A stretch of 61,617 bases of DNA from Prevotella sp. UBA3288 (lineage in GTDB: Bacteria; Bacteroidota; Bacteroidia; Bacteroidales; Bacteroidaceae). Both the position numbers and the translations under genes were made by a program. The notes beneath the pieces were generated by a model. That model saw nothing but the letters and a program-made list of their open reading frames with translations. It was not told the DNA's origin and did not search any database. Position 1 is the first letter of the stretch, and each line of letters starts with the position of its first letter. The stretch spans positions 551 to 62,167 of the forward strand of contig DETM01000043.1 of the NCBI GenBank assembly GCA_002361655.1, given 5' to 3'. Below are positions 43,479 to 52,961 of this stretch, piece after piece.

Positions 43479-43598
43479 GCATTAAAGGATGCCCGTGAGG
43501 TGTTGATTTTGAAAAGCAACAAGTTTCTGTCCGTGTCCCGACAATTCGTAGAAGGGCGCGACTACATCAAGATGTTTATGAAGCGGTACCTGAAATAG
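43479..43598 (+). pseudogene. 3' gene fragment directly after cassette copy 3
   Basis: An open frame of 39 codons without a start (ALKDAREVLILKSNKFLSV ... IKMFMKRYLK) begins two bases after the promoter cassette and ends at TAG. The composition looks like real protein, probably the C-terminal end of a lost gene of unknown family. From 43599 to 43752 I see no gene. That stretch has hairpin-forming sequence and, on the minus strand, a TATCTTTGC element at about 43706-43714. Confidence 0.4.
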
Positions 43599-43752
43599 AA
43601 AAGAGCCGCAATGTAGCGACTCCTTCAAAATGGGTAGTGTCGATTTAGTCTTGCCCTCTCGGGATTCTGCCCGGATAGCCAAGAGTTCTCTTCTTGACGC
43701 TGCAAAGATACGCATTTTTTCCTTATCTTCCTAATTTTTCCGCCCCTTTCCG

Positions 43753-43803
43753 CATCTTTTTTGTAAATCGGTGACGAAATAGAAATAATTTTTGTACTTT
43801 TGC
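43753..43803 (+). repeat. 51-bp promoter-like cassette, copy 4, upstream of the BREX operon
   Basis: Three mismatches to copy 1. TACTTTTGC is at 43795-43803. It is the likely promoter of the BREX operon, 314 bases before brxP. Confidence 0.85.
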
Positions 43804-43830
43804 AAGCGGTTCCGGGAGAAATCCGGACCG

Positions 43831-43860
43831 ATGATGCATGGCTTATTGATACGCACTTAA
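43831..43860 (+). CDS. Possible leader peptide upstream of brxP
   Basis: A nine-codon ORF (MMHGLLIRT, stop TAA 43858-43860) starts 27 bases after cassette copy 4. Its stop lies within the left arm of the long leader hairpin, exactly as in the mod leader. Function inferred from position only. Confidence 0.35.
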   Translation: MMHGLLIRT

Positions 43861-44034
43861 CCGAAAGACGTCGGAAATCTATTAGGGAATAGTTCGTACT
43901 TTGAGCAGAGGAAGACCAAGGAGATTGGTTTCCCCACTCGCATATAATAGCTTTGCACACGCCTATGGCGTGTTGCAGCCTTATTTGCGAGCGGGGGTTC
44001 CCAATTTCCGACGTCTACCCCTCAGGTTAAGTGC
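43853..44034 (+). promoter_or_regulatory. Long nested hairpin in the BREX operon leader
   Basis: Perfect outer pairs GCACTTAACC (43853) with GGTTAAGTGC (44025-44034) and AGACGTCGGAAAT (43866-43878) with its complement at 44004-44016. Inner pairs form between about 43923-43943 and 43985-44006. An apical stem GCACACGCC/GGCGTGTTGC lies at 43955-43976. Almost the whole 182-base segment folds into one rod, ending 83 bases before brxP. Confidence 0.75.
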
Positions 44035-44117
44035 ATAAGGATGACTTCACGCCATTTTTGTGTCCTTTTCCTTTTGCCGTTTTTTGAGAAGGAACTTAAA
44101 ACAATGAGTACGAACGA

Positions 44118-46625
44118 ATGTATAAGATAACGTGGGACAAAGAGACGGGCGGTGTGTTGCTGCACTCGCGGATTGTTGAGGGCACGCTGGGCGTGTCGCC
44201 TCGTCCTGTGTTCTTCGAAGAACTTGATTTGCTGAAGCTGAACGAGCTGGGCTGGGAATACCCTCACTCGAAGGAGCCGTTGCTTTGGGCTGTCAACAAG
44301 CAGTATTGGTATCGGGGTGAACTGATGTTCGAGGCCAAGGACGCCAATATCTATGATGCCGCTACGGTGGTGTTCCAGCCAGGACGGGAGAAGATGACGC
44401 TAAAGCCAGTGGATGTGAAGACGATGCTGGCAAAGAACCACGACTTCATGTTCCTCTTGGAGAGCGAAGCCATTGAGTTCATCCGTGAGACGTTTAGCCA
44501 GTATGCCGGAGCAAGAAAGAGTGTGGAGCGAGTCGCTGCCAACCAGATGGACTATGAGGCTTTGGCTAAGCGCATGGAGAAAAAGACCAAGCAGAAGATG
44601 GCCATCGTGAAGGAAGATTGCGACAGCTTTGAGATTATGCCACTCAATACTGCTGAGGAGCAAGGGAAAAAGGTGTTCCATACCACGAAGATAGATAAGT
44701 TTCTGGCCTCTTTCTCTGGCGGCAAGGACAGTCAGGTGGTACTTGACCTCTGCACACGAGCCATTCCCAGCACCGAGTTTGAAGTCATCTATAGTGATAC
44801 CGGCTACGAACTACCTCCCTCTTTGAAGCTCTATGAGCAGGTTCAAGAGCATTACCATAAACTGTTTCCCGACTTGAAGTTTTCAATGGTTCGAAATCAT
44901 GAGAGTGTGCTGAACTACTGGGATAAGATTGGTACGCCAAGTGATACTCATAGGTGGTGTTGTACTATCATGAAAACCGCACCATTATATCGCTCTTTGA
45001 AAATCGAAGGAACCAACAAGCAGGCTAGAGTTCTTACATTTGATGGAGTAAGGTCGGAAGAGAGTGTAAGAAGAGGAGGATATGCAAGAGAAGGTAAAGG
45101 CAAACACACTTCAATCTATAATGCGCATCCCATTCTCAACTGGAATTCCGTTGAAATCTTCATGTACCTGTTTAGACACAAACTTCCTATAAATCTTGCT
45201 TACCGATTTGGTAAAGCTCGAGTCGGTTGCGTCATCTGCCCATTCTCAACGAAATGGGATGACATGATTTCGTCTAAGCTGTACCAAAACGAATTAGCAC
45301 CATTTACCAATAGACTTATCGCTTGGTCAAAGAGAGCCAATATCACTAAGACAGATGAGTTCATGAAAGAACGAAACTGGAAACTAAAGGCTATTGGTGA
45401 TACTCATCTCCTTCTGACCAAAGTTTTTTTTACCGACGGTAAAGGTCAATTCGTCGCAAATGTAAAAGCATCACAACATTCTATCTATGATTGGTTGTTT
45501 GCCTTATGTGAGTATTCACTAATCAAAGAAGGCAAAAAAGAAAGAGGAACTCTAAGATTTGGTGACGTATCATACAATTTTGAAGTCGTATATGGTGATA
45601 AAGATGGAGATTACACATTAACAGTAAATGACGTTGCAGACCCCAAACTAACCTATTTGCTACGAAGAGTAGTTTATAAAAGTTCGTTTTGCGTTCATTG
45701 CGAGGTCTGTGAGGTAGATTGTCCAACAGGCGCTTTAAGTATATTGCCAGATACGATAATCAACAGAAGCACATGTATCCATTGTCACAAATGCTTAGAA
45801 CTTCATGATAATGGATGCATAGCTGCAGATTGTATAAGAATGATTAGAAATATGAACAATAATATGGAAACAAAAATTCAAGGTTATAAAACTTTTGGTA
45901 TGAGACAAGAGTGGTTGGATGAATTCCTAACAGACCCAGAATATTTTTGGAAGGATAACACTCTTGGAACAGCTCAAGTTGATGGCTTTAAGGCGTGGCT
46001 TAAGGATTCAGAAATAACCGACTCAAAGAATAATTTGACTGAGTTAGGAAAGTTCATCAGAGATGTTAAAGACGATGAATTGAATCTTGTGTGGGAGATT
46101 ATCGTTACAAATCTATGCTACAATTCATTTATTTTCAGATGGTTCGTGAATAACATAAAACCTGCTCATCCATTTGATCGTAAGTTGTTAGAAGCATTAA
46201 TCAATGAGCAGGGATATGGAAGTTCAGGCAAGACAGTTGCAAATGCAGTCGCTGCTTTTCTCCAAACCTGCGAATACTCCCCTGTCGGGGATGTTTTGGG
46301 CTATGCTTTACCATTGGACGCAAAGAAAATGGAACGTGGCATCTATAGTGAGATAACCAATGCAGGTTTGGCATATAATCTTTACAAATATGCAGAAAAG
46401 AGAAATGTACGCTCTCTTAGAGTTGCTGATTTTTATTCTGATGAATGTGAAAACGGGCCTGCAAAAGCTCTGGGAATTAGCAAAACTACATTTGTTAATG
46501 CATTAAAATCCCTTAATTCTCTTGACAATCGAGTCCTTATAGCAGAATTAAACATGGGGCTTGACAGCATAACCCTAAGGGAAGATTTGAATAGCCTCTC
46601 TTGTCTTAAATCACTCATATGTTGA
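44118..46625 (+). CDS. brxP: BREX type 4 PAPS-reductase-like protein BrxP with ferredoxin and DUF4007 domains
   Basis: First gene of the BREX type 4 operon; its biochemical role is unknown, but the PP-loop ATPase fold suggests sulphur or nucleotide chemistry on DNA. The 835-residue product has the PP-loop FSGGKDSQVV (SGGKDS at 200-205) and a zinc/cluster-type HRWCCTIMK. It then has a 2[4Fe-4S] ferredoxin-like part at about 524-575 (CVHCEVCEVDCPTGA ... CIHCHKCLE) and a DUF4007 domain at about 585-835. The first 780 bases are G+C-rich (62% in a sampled block); from about 44.9 kb the gene is AT-rich (38%), a sharp internal change. Its stop overlaps the next start. Confidence 0.85.
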   Translation: MYKITWDKETGGVLLHSRIVEGTLGVSPRPVFFEELDLLKLNELGWEYPHSKEPLLWAVNKQYWYRGELMFEAKDANIYDAATVVFQPGREKMTLKPVDVKTMLAKNHDFMFLLESEAIEFIRETFSQYAGARKSVERVAANQMDYEALAKRMEKKTKQKMAIVKEDCDSFEIMPLNTAEEQGKKVFHTTKIDKFLASFSGGKDSQVVLDLCTRAIPSTEFEVIYSDTGYELPPSLKLYEQVQEHYHKLFPDLKFSMVRNHESVLNYWDKIGTPSDTHRWCCTIMKTAPLYRSLKIEGTNKQARVLTFDGVRSEESVRRGGYAREGKGKHTSIYNAHPILNWNSVEIFMYLFRHKLPINLAYRFGKARVGCVICPFSTKWDDMISSKLYQNELAPFTNRLIAWSKRANITKTDEFMKERNWKLKAIGDTHLLLTKVFFTDGKGQFVANVKASQHSIYDWLFALCEYSLIKEGKKERGTLRFGDVSYNFEVVYGDKDGDYTLTVNDVADPKLTYLLRRVVYKSSFCVHCEVCEVDCPTGALSILPDTIINRSTCIHCHKCLELHDNGCIAADCIRMIRNMNNNMETKIQGYKTFGMRQEWLDEFLTDPEYFWKDNTLGTAQVDGFKAWLKDSEITDSKNNLTELGKFIRDVKDDELNLVWEIIVTNLCYNSFIFRWFVNNIKPAHPFDRKLLEALINEQGYGSSGKTVANAVAAFLQTCEYSPVGDVLGYALPLDAKKMERGIYSEITNAGLAYNLYKYAEKRNVRSLRVADFYSDECENGPAKALGISKTTFVNALKSLNSLDNRVLIAELNMGLDSITLREDLNSLSCLKSLIC

Positions 46626-47074
46626 TGGGGTTGAAAGTTTCATACTACACAAATCTAATTCTCTCAACTGGTAGAGGATATAACAAGGGCTTACCTTCTA
46701 ACGCAAAGCCTTTATATCTTATCGCCATTATAGATGGAATCTCATGTGGTGACATCATGGGGAATAAATTACATTTTAATGAAACTCTTTTGAGCCTGTA
46801 TATAAATACATGTAAGAAATTAGAACCTTGGAGAGAAGCAGCAAAGTTTTATAAGCCGTTCTTTCATATGAAAAGCGAGCCTTATTACTTCATAAAATGG
46901 AAAGATGGAGTAAAGAATATCAATGCAAGTCAAACCCCTTCCGCCAAGTACCTTCGTGAGAACGTGGAATATGCCTGTTTAGACGATGAGTTGTGGGAAC
47001 TGCTACAAGATTCAGAGACGAGAAACGAACTGCGAGAAGCCATCATTCAGCATTTCATAAAACAAAGAACGTAA
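46619..47074 (+). CDS. Small BREX-operon protein resembling the N-terminal domain of McrA-like HNH nucleases
   Basis: A 151-residue protein overlapping the end of brxP by seven bases, so translationally coupled. The part NAKPLYLIAIIDGISCGDI ... YKPFFHMKSEPYYFIKW follows the pattern 'KP.LLLA.ID.I..G.I ... PF.HL....FW.L' seen in the N-terminal region of HNH/McrA-type restriction proteins that read modified DNA. There is no HNH motif here. It may be a DNA-reading subunit of the system, but I do not know the family. It shares the AT-rich composition of the second part of brxP. Confidence 0.6.
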   Translation: MLMGLKVSYYTNLILSTGRGYNKGLPSNAKPLYLIAIIDGISCGDIMGNKLHFNETLLSLYINTCKKLEPWREAAKFYKPFFHMKSEPYYFIKWKDGVKNINASQTPSAKYLRENVEYACLDDELWELLQDSETRNELREAIIQHFIKQRT

Positions 47075-47104
47075 AGAATAAGAACAAATCAAACGACAAT
47101 AGCT

Positions 47105-50100
47105 ATGCCTTATAGTAAGATAGTGACGCTTCGCAACATGCGTCCAGCATACAACATCAAGGAAGAAGGTCAGGGTGAATGGAAATCGTTCATTGCCAAC
47201 GACCAGTTCAACGACATATTGATGAAGACTATCCGTGCTGTGCGCAACAATGATGCAGACACACACAAGTCGATATGGATAGCAGGAACATACGGAACGG
47301 GAAAGTCACACGCCGGATCGGTGATACAGCACCTGTTGTGTGACCCCGTAGATGACATCCGAGAGTATGTGGAGGAAGAATACCAGAAGTCGAAGTATGA
47401 CATCCTGCGCGATTCGTTACTGCAATTACGACAGACCAAGCGACTCTTCCCCGTCAACATGTATGGTCAGCAGAGCATAGCACACGAAGAGGACTTGTCG
47501 TTACAACTGCAAAGGGAAATCAAGCGCTCCTTGATATCAGCCGGTATAGACCTGACTGTACATACAGACTTCGATATGTATGTGCAGCATATTGAGAGCC
47601 AGCCCGTGTTCTGGGAGAACCTGATAGAGCAGAACGCGCAACTGGCGAGCGTAGCACCAGATGTTCATAAGCTAAAGCAGCGACTGACAGCAGCAGATAC
47701 CGATGTGCTCGACTATGTACGTCAGGCATTACGTAAAGGAGGCTACGACATCCGGCTGCAGAGTAACAATCTTAAGCAATGGATTTTCGAGGTGCAGGAA
47801 GCCCTTCGTGAAAAGACCAATTACAATGGATTGCTTATTATTTGGGACGAGTTTACCGAAGTCATGACCTCTGCCATCGGTTCACGCCTGTTGGTACAGC
47901 TCCAGGAAATATCAGAGGCCATGATGAACGAAGAGAACGACTCTTATTTCTTGTTCATCTCACATCCCTCTGCGCTGAACTCACTGAAAGAAGAAGAGCG
48001 CGAGAAGACTAAAGGCCGCTACCACTATGTGACATACAACATGGAGCCTGTCTCGGCATTCAAAATCATGTCGAAGAAGTTCAAGATAGTGAACCCGTCA
48101 CTCTATGCGATGCGACAGGAACGTTTCTTTGGCATTCACCCAGAACTGCTTGACTTGTTTAGCACCACCAGTGCGGACACAGAGCAGACCAAGGAAAATA
48201 TCAAGAACCTTTTCCCTCTGCATCCTTGTACGGCTAACCTTGCCACCTACTATGCGCGAGAGGCTGGCAGCAGTAGCCGCAGCGTGTTCGAATTTATTGC
48301 CAGCGACTCTGTGAGGAACTTCTTGGAGGATGAGGATGCTTATAACCAAGATAGGACCATTACAGCAGATTATCTGTGGGACTATGTGCAGGAGTATTTC
48401 GAGAGCGATGCAGCAAAGTTTGGTGCCGTCACCGAACGCTACAACAGTCACCATCTGTCTGTTGAGAGTCAAGGGGAGAACTATCTGAAGGTGTTCAAAG
48501 GCATCCTGCTGCTGAATGCTCTAAACAACATTGCCAACAGCGACACCGTCACCCCCAGTACAGAGAACATCGAAAACCTGTTCTTGGGAACAGAGGTGGA
48601 AGGACAGCTGGAAGAGATACTCGACTTCTTCAACGACAAGAGTATCATACAGCGTCAGCCCAATGGAAACTTCTCCATCCTATTCACCGCCCTGCCTGGC
48701 GATGAGATACAGAAAATCAAGGAACAGCTGAAAGCCTCCAGTTTCCTTTATACCGACCAAGTCATCAAGTTTGGTACTACGGCAGAGAACTTCTTCATGA
48801 GAAACTTCTCGCAGGTGGCACGTCCGTTCAGTTTCCAGTTCTTCAGCATACAAGGCAATGAATATACGCTGATGAACCGTATAGAGAATGCCAAGCGGAT
48901 GGCACAGCCCTACGAGACTTTCATGGTCATCATGGTAGGGCGCGACACACAAGAGCTGATACAGTTGAAAGACATTGCAGAAAGGAATAGTGAAGACGAG
49001 CGTTACCAGACTATTGCTTTTGTGGTGATGGAAACAGAAATGGGTACCAAAGAGTATGAGCGGTTTATAGAATACCAGGCCAACGCCCAGGTAGCACAGA
49101 GCCACAACTTGCCCCAACAGCACCAGACATACACCAAACAGGCGTCAGAAATGATTCAGCAATGGGTAAACAAGATGCGAGGCAAAAACGTGACGTTCTA
49201 TCTGAACGGAGAAAGCATGACCATCGTAGGCAGCAAGATGACAAGTACCATCAATGCTGCCATAGCCCCAGCTATATTCACCAGCGGACCTGAATCTTTG
49301 GAGTCTATCAGAACCAAGAGTAGCACCACTTATTGGAAGAAAGCATCGGTTAAGGCTACGGTGGATGCTGTGCTGAACTATAACACGAAGCAAGACATTC
49401 TGGATCGTTGTGGCGGACCTGCCCGACATGTGGAGTTCCTGCTGCAAGACAGCGTGGACGACAACCTGCAATGGAAAGACACCGTATCGCCCAAGCACCC
49501 GCTGAAAATGGTGTGCGACTATGTGGACGAATGGCTTAGCGGCAGACATACCAGCAAGAACCAGAGTTTTAATCTGGGTGAGAAGTTGATAGGACTGACG
49601 GAACCTCCTTTCGGACTGTTCCAGAGTTATGCGCCTATGGCAATGGTGGCCTTCGCCATGCGGAAATACGTCAACGTCATCTTCGACACCAACGGCAAGC
49701 AACGTACAGCCCAGCATTTGGTAGACGACGTGGTGGAACTCTTCAAAGCATGGGAGAGTGGCAAGACCAGCAATAAGCTGAACTTTATCTTTGAGAGCAA
49801 GGAGGCAGGTCGCGTCAGCAAGAGCCTCATCAGGATGTTCGGGCTAAACAAGTTGAAAGGCTATTCAGACATAAGCAGTCTGAAGGATGCCCGTTGGGCG
49901 GTGCTCCATGTATATTCGAAAGAGAAAGGCTATCCTCTGTGGTCGCTGAAATATACCAGCGACTGCACGGGCGACATGAAGGAGTTTATCGACAACCTGA
50001 TGAAGGTGGTGACAGACCCAGAGAGCATGAAGAACCCCAAACTGCTGGAAGCCACCATCAATGGGTATGACATGCTGAAGACAGACTTTGGAAATCTGCT

Positions 50101-50536
50101 GTTGCCTCAGGAGAATAACTTCCAGAAAGGCTTTGTGACCTACATGAAAGGTGTGGAAATCGTAGATGTGAAAGAGGAAGAAGTTGAAGCCGCCATCAAA
50201 TACCTGCACGGACACTTGGAAAGCGAAGTGGGTATGTGGACGGAAGAAGAGGTGAAGGACAAACTGAAGGACTGGCGAATGACCACCATCCAGCCTGTAC
50301 AACCGGTGCAACCCTTCCAACCAGCATCCATGCCAGGAGCGCCCCAACAACAACCCACAAGTCTTGGAACACAATCCATAGTCCCCGCTCCCGTTATTAG
50401 TCCAGACGACCTGAAGAAGAAACGTAACAAAGCCATCAACCGCGTGAACAATAGCGACGACCTGCGTCAGGCTATAGAGAACATGATTAATGCAGAAGAC
50501 AGCAACGTAATAGACATTCTGTTGAAATATGTATAA
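47105..50536 (+). CDS. brxC: BREX ATPase BrxC/PglY
   Basis: Large P-loop ATPase present in all BREX types, probably the engine that couples phage DNA recognition with block of replication. The product has 1143 residues. Walker A is GTYGTGKS at residues 61-68 and a Walker B-like LLIIWDEFTEVM lies near residue 247. The long C-terminal part is helical with a proline/glutamine-rich linker (QPVQPVQPFQPASMPGAPQQQP) near residue 1070. It overlaps pglZ by eight bases. Composition is again G+C-richer (about 55% in one block), unlike the preceding gene. Confidence 0.9.
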   Translation: MPYSKIVTLRNMRPAYNIKEEGQGEWKSFIANDQFNDILMKTIRAVRNNDADTHKSIWIAGTYGTGKSHAGSVIQHLLCDPVDDIREYVEEEYQKSKYDILRDSLLQLRQTKRLFPVNMYGQQSIAHEEDLSLQLQREIKRSLISAGIDLTVHTDFDMYVQHIESQPVFWENLIEQNAQLASVAPDVHKLKQRLTAADTDVLDYVRQALRKGGYDIRLQSNNLKQWIFEVQEALREKTNYNGLLIIWDEFTEVMTSAIGSRLLVQLQEISEAMMNEENDSYFLFISHPSALNSLKEEEREKTKGRYHYVTYNMEPVSAFKIMSKKFKIVNPSLYAMRQERFFGIHPELLDLFSTTSADTEQTKENIKNLFPLHPCTANLATYYAREAGSSSRSVFEFIASDSVRNFLEDEDAYNQDRTITADYLWDYVQEYFESDAAKFGAVTERYNSHHLSVESQGENYLKVFKGILLLNALNNIANSDTVTPSTENIENLFLGTEVEGQLEEILDFFNDKSIIQRQPNGNFSILFTALPGDEIQKIKEQLKASSFLYTDQVIKFGTTAENFFMRNFSQVARPFSFQFFSIQGNEYTLMNRIENAKRMAQPYETFMVIMVGRDTQELIQLKDIAERNSEDERYQTIAFVVMETEMGTKEYERFIEYQANAQVAQSHNLPQQHQTYTKQASEMIQQWVNKMRGKNVTFYLNGESMTIVGSKMTSTINAAIAPAIFTSGPESLESIRTKSSTTYWKKASVKATVDAVLNYNTKQDILDRCGGPARHVEFLLQDSVDDNLQWKDTVSPKHPLKMVCDYVDEWLSGRHTSKNQSFNLGEKLIGLTEPPFGLFQSYAPMAMVAFAMRKYVNVIFDTNGKQRTAQHLVDDVVELFKAWESGKTSNKLNFIFESKEAGRVSKSLIRMFGLNKLKGYSDISSLKDARWAVLHVYSKEKGYPLWSLKYTSDCTGDMKEFIDNLMKVVTDPESMKNPKLLEATINGYDMLKTDFGNLLLPQENNFQKGFVTYMKGVEIVDVKEEEVEAAIKYLHGHLESEVGMWTEEEVKDKLKDWRMTTIQPVQPVQPFQPASMPGAPQQQPTSLGTQSIVPAPVISPDDLKKKRNKAINRVNNSDDLRQAIENMINAEDSNVIDILLKYV

Positions 50537-52949
50537 AGAACCGTTCAGAGATTTAGAGGACCTGAAGCGTCATGTGGAAGAGGACAAGCAGGCGAAAGGT
50601 GTGGGAGCGGCAACGCTGGACCGATACCCTATACGCTTTGTGCTGTTCGACAACTTCCGTGAATGTTTTGATTTCGTGGAGTATCTGCAAAGTGAGCGAG
50701 GTGCCCATGTGGAGAGTGTTGACCGATGGATAGACACAAACTATCCCGACCTGATGATAACGCATGTGGAACTGGCAGAAAGAATACAAGAACACATCAA
50801 GAAGAAGAGTCCGCACGACTGCGTGATAGCCCCCTTCTCTGAACTGGCCCGTTTCTACGATAACGACAAGAAAAAATCGTTTGACGCCCTGCTGAAAACC
50901 ATCAAGGCTATACAGGCCAGTGGCGAAGGCGTGGAAAGCCATCAACGCGTCTATATTCCGCTGGTAGGTTTGGAAGGCAAGATGGAAGCCTTCAAGGAAG
51001 ATACGCAGATCAACATCTGGCGACTGGTATCGAAAGAGAAAGACTTGACCTACAAACTGATACTAACCGACAGACAAGACTTCGGAGTGAAAGGTCTGGA
51101 GGCCAATTATACCATCGTGAACAACATACGCGAATGGCTGAACATCTGGAAAGACAGCAAGCAGCAGGTGTCGCCCCAGATTATATGCAAGTCGCGTGCT
51201 ATATACGCCAATGCCGTGTATGCGCAGCCCGACAATGCTTTCAGCTATGAGACCTGCCGCAATGCCTACGAGTTTCTGGCACATGGCCTGGGACTCAATT
51301 TCGGAGGCATACAGCCACTGATGAGCGACGGCGACAATTGGGAACGTCTGGCAGAAGAGATAGATGTCAGTACAGGGTTCAGCTTTACGAAGTTTGTGAA
51401 ACAGCATTTCGGTATTGACGATATAGAGAACCACAAGGACTTTATCCGTCTGTGGTTTAGTCATCCGGCCATCTTCGACCGATGGCTATTGGCCCGCTAT
51501 TATGACAACAAGGAGAATGGTCAAGGTTACCTGTGCCGTGTGCTGAAAGCGACAACCAACTACGGCACGAACGAACTGTTAGAGGCGATGGCAGGAGACA
51601 TTTCAGAGATTACAGCAGAGATGGACATACGCCGTTATTGCCTGAAATACGCAGCCCAACAGAATGTGCTACTGACGGAAGCGGCAGAAAGCATGGTGGC
51701 GAAGACACTCCAGGCACTACCCGAGAGAATGGGCTATACGAGTGCGCTGCGATATTTCACCGGCATTACGCGCAAGGAGAAAGAAATCGCCTTGCAATGG
51801 TTGGGTCAAGGAAAAATCATGGCAGACGACTTGGAGAGTTTCTTCCCAGACTTGTATTGCTATGCCGCAGAAGGAATCGGAGTCAGCGCAGGTGTGCCAG
51901 ACTGGGTGAATGGCTACATCGAGAAATACAAACGGGCCAAGTTGGCCAATCGCTATACAGAAGAAATCAGCCAGAGCATACAACAACTGAACGAGACAGA
52001 GTCGAAGTTCGATCTGTGGTATAACAGCTTTAGTCCTGTTTATACGCTGCTGAAGAACCGTGGCGACATCGAAGTTTTCTATTGGATTGACGGTCTCGGT
52101 ATCGACTGGATACCGCTGGTGAAGCAAATCGTAGCAGAGCATAAAGAACAGCAGATATATCTGAACGAAATAAAAATAGCAAGAGCCAAGTTACCTACCA
52201 AGACCGACATCAACAAAGCGGAGTTGCAACGACTGTTGCCAGAAGGACAGGTGCTGGAGAAATACGGAGACCTGGATGCTCAGGCACATCGTACGGACAA
52301 CATCAGCCCCTTTACCGTTATCAAAGAAATAGAACTGGTGAGGAAGAGCATTGAGAACATCCTGCAATTATATATAGGTAAAAAGATAGCCATTATTTCA
52401 GACCACGGACTGACCTACCTCTCACAGATGCAGAGTGGCAAGAACCTGACGGGAGTGGATAGTGACCATCACGGGCGAATAGCCATCAGGAAAAAGGCCG
52501 GAAACGATGCAGACAACAGCTATTTCCGACTAGAAGACGGCAAAACGCTTTGTGCGTTGAAGCACGAATCGCTATGCGCAAAGGTTCCTGCAAACCAAGG
52601 AGCACATGGTGGCTGCACACCTGAAGAGGTGCTGGTGCCCATCTTTATCATCAGTAGTGCGCCTGCACCCACGAATTGGTCGGCACAGTTGCTTACCTAC
52701 GAGATAAGCGGTTCTAACCCCAAGGCACAGATTGAGATTAAGAACCTGCCATCTACCGATGTACCACACGTCAATTATAATGGTAAGGTATATCAATTGC
52801 ATCATCTTGGAGGAGATGTGTACGAGACCGATGACTTGATACTGGATGCGAACTGTCAGGATATGTCTTTGCACATCGGTGACGTAGAGCGCCCGATGAA
52901 GATAAAAGTCAGCACGGGCGTTCAGGAAGACGATTTGTTTGGTTTTTAA
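50529..52949 (+). CDS. pglZ: BREX alkaline-phosphatase-like protein PglZ
   Basis: Second universal BREX component, a phosphatase-fold protein. The 806-residue product has an N-terminal helical region and a phosphatase domain from about residue 515: VFYWIDGLGIDWIPLV with a metal-binding aspartate, IAIISDHGLTYLSQ, and SDHHGRIA and GAHGGCTPEEVLVPI with further metal histidines. The C-terminal 90 residues form a beta-rich domain (SNPKAQIEIKNLPS). It overlaps brxC and is followed by brxL after 12 bases. Confidence 0.92.
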   Translation: MYKEPFRDLEDLKRHVEEDKQAKGVGAATLDRYPIRFVLFDNFRECFDFVEYLQSERGAHVESVDRWIDTNYPDLMITHVELAERIQEHIKKKSPHDCVIAPFSELARFYDNDKKKSFDALLKTIKAIQASGEGVESHQRVYIPLVGLEGKMEAFKEDTQINIWRLVSKEKDLTYKLILTDRQDFGVKGLEANYTIVNNIREWLNIWKDSKQQVSPQIICKSRAIYANAVYAQPDNAFSYETCRNAYEFLAHGLGLNFGGIQPLMSDGDNWERLAEEIDVSTGFSFTKFVKQHFGIDDIENHKDFIRLWFSHPAIFDRWLLARYYDNKENGQGYLCRVLKATTNYGTNELLEAMAGDISEITAEMDIRRYCLKYAAQQNVLLTEAAESMVAKTLQALPERMGYTSALRYFTGITRKEKEIALQWLGQGKIMADDLESFFPDLYCYAAEGIGVSAGVPDWVNGYIEKYKRAKLANRYTEEISQSIQQLNETESKFDLWYNSFSPVYTLLKNRGDIEVFYWIDGLGIDWIPLVKQIVAEHKEQQIYLNEIKIARAKLPTKTDINKAELQRLLPEGQVLEKYGDLDAQAHRTDNISPFTVIKEIELVRKSIENILQLYIGKKIAIISDHGLTYLSQMQSGKNLTGVDSDHHGRIAIRKKAGNDADNSYFRLEDGKTLCALKHESLCAKVPANQGAHGGCTPEEVLVPIFIISSAPAPTNWSAQLLTYEISGSNPKAQIEIKNLPSTDVPHVNYNGKVYQLHHLGGDVYETDDLILDANCQDMSLHIGDVERPMKIKVSTGVQEDDLFGF

Positions 52950-52961
52950 CTTGAAAGACGT

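Noticed and set aside
39300..43803. Cassette copies as a CRISPR-like array or rRNA promoter
   Set aside because: Spacing is irregular (from about 0.3 to 3.3 kb), units are not clustered, and no rRNA follows.
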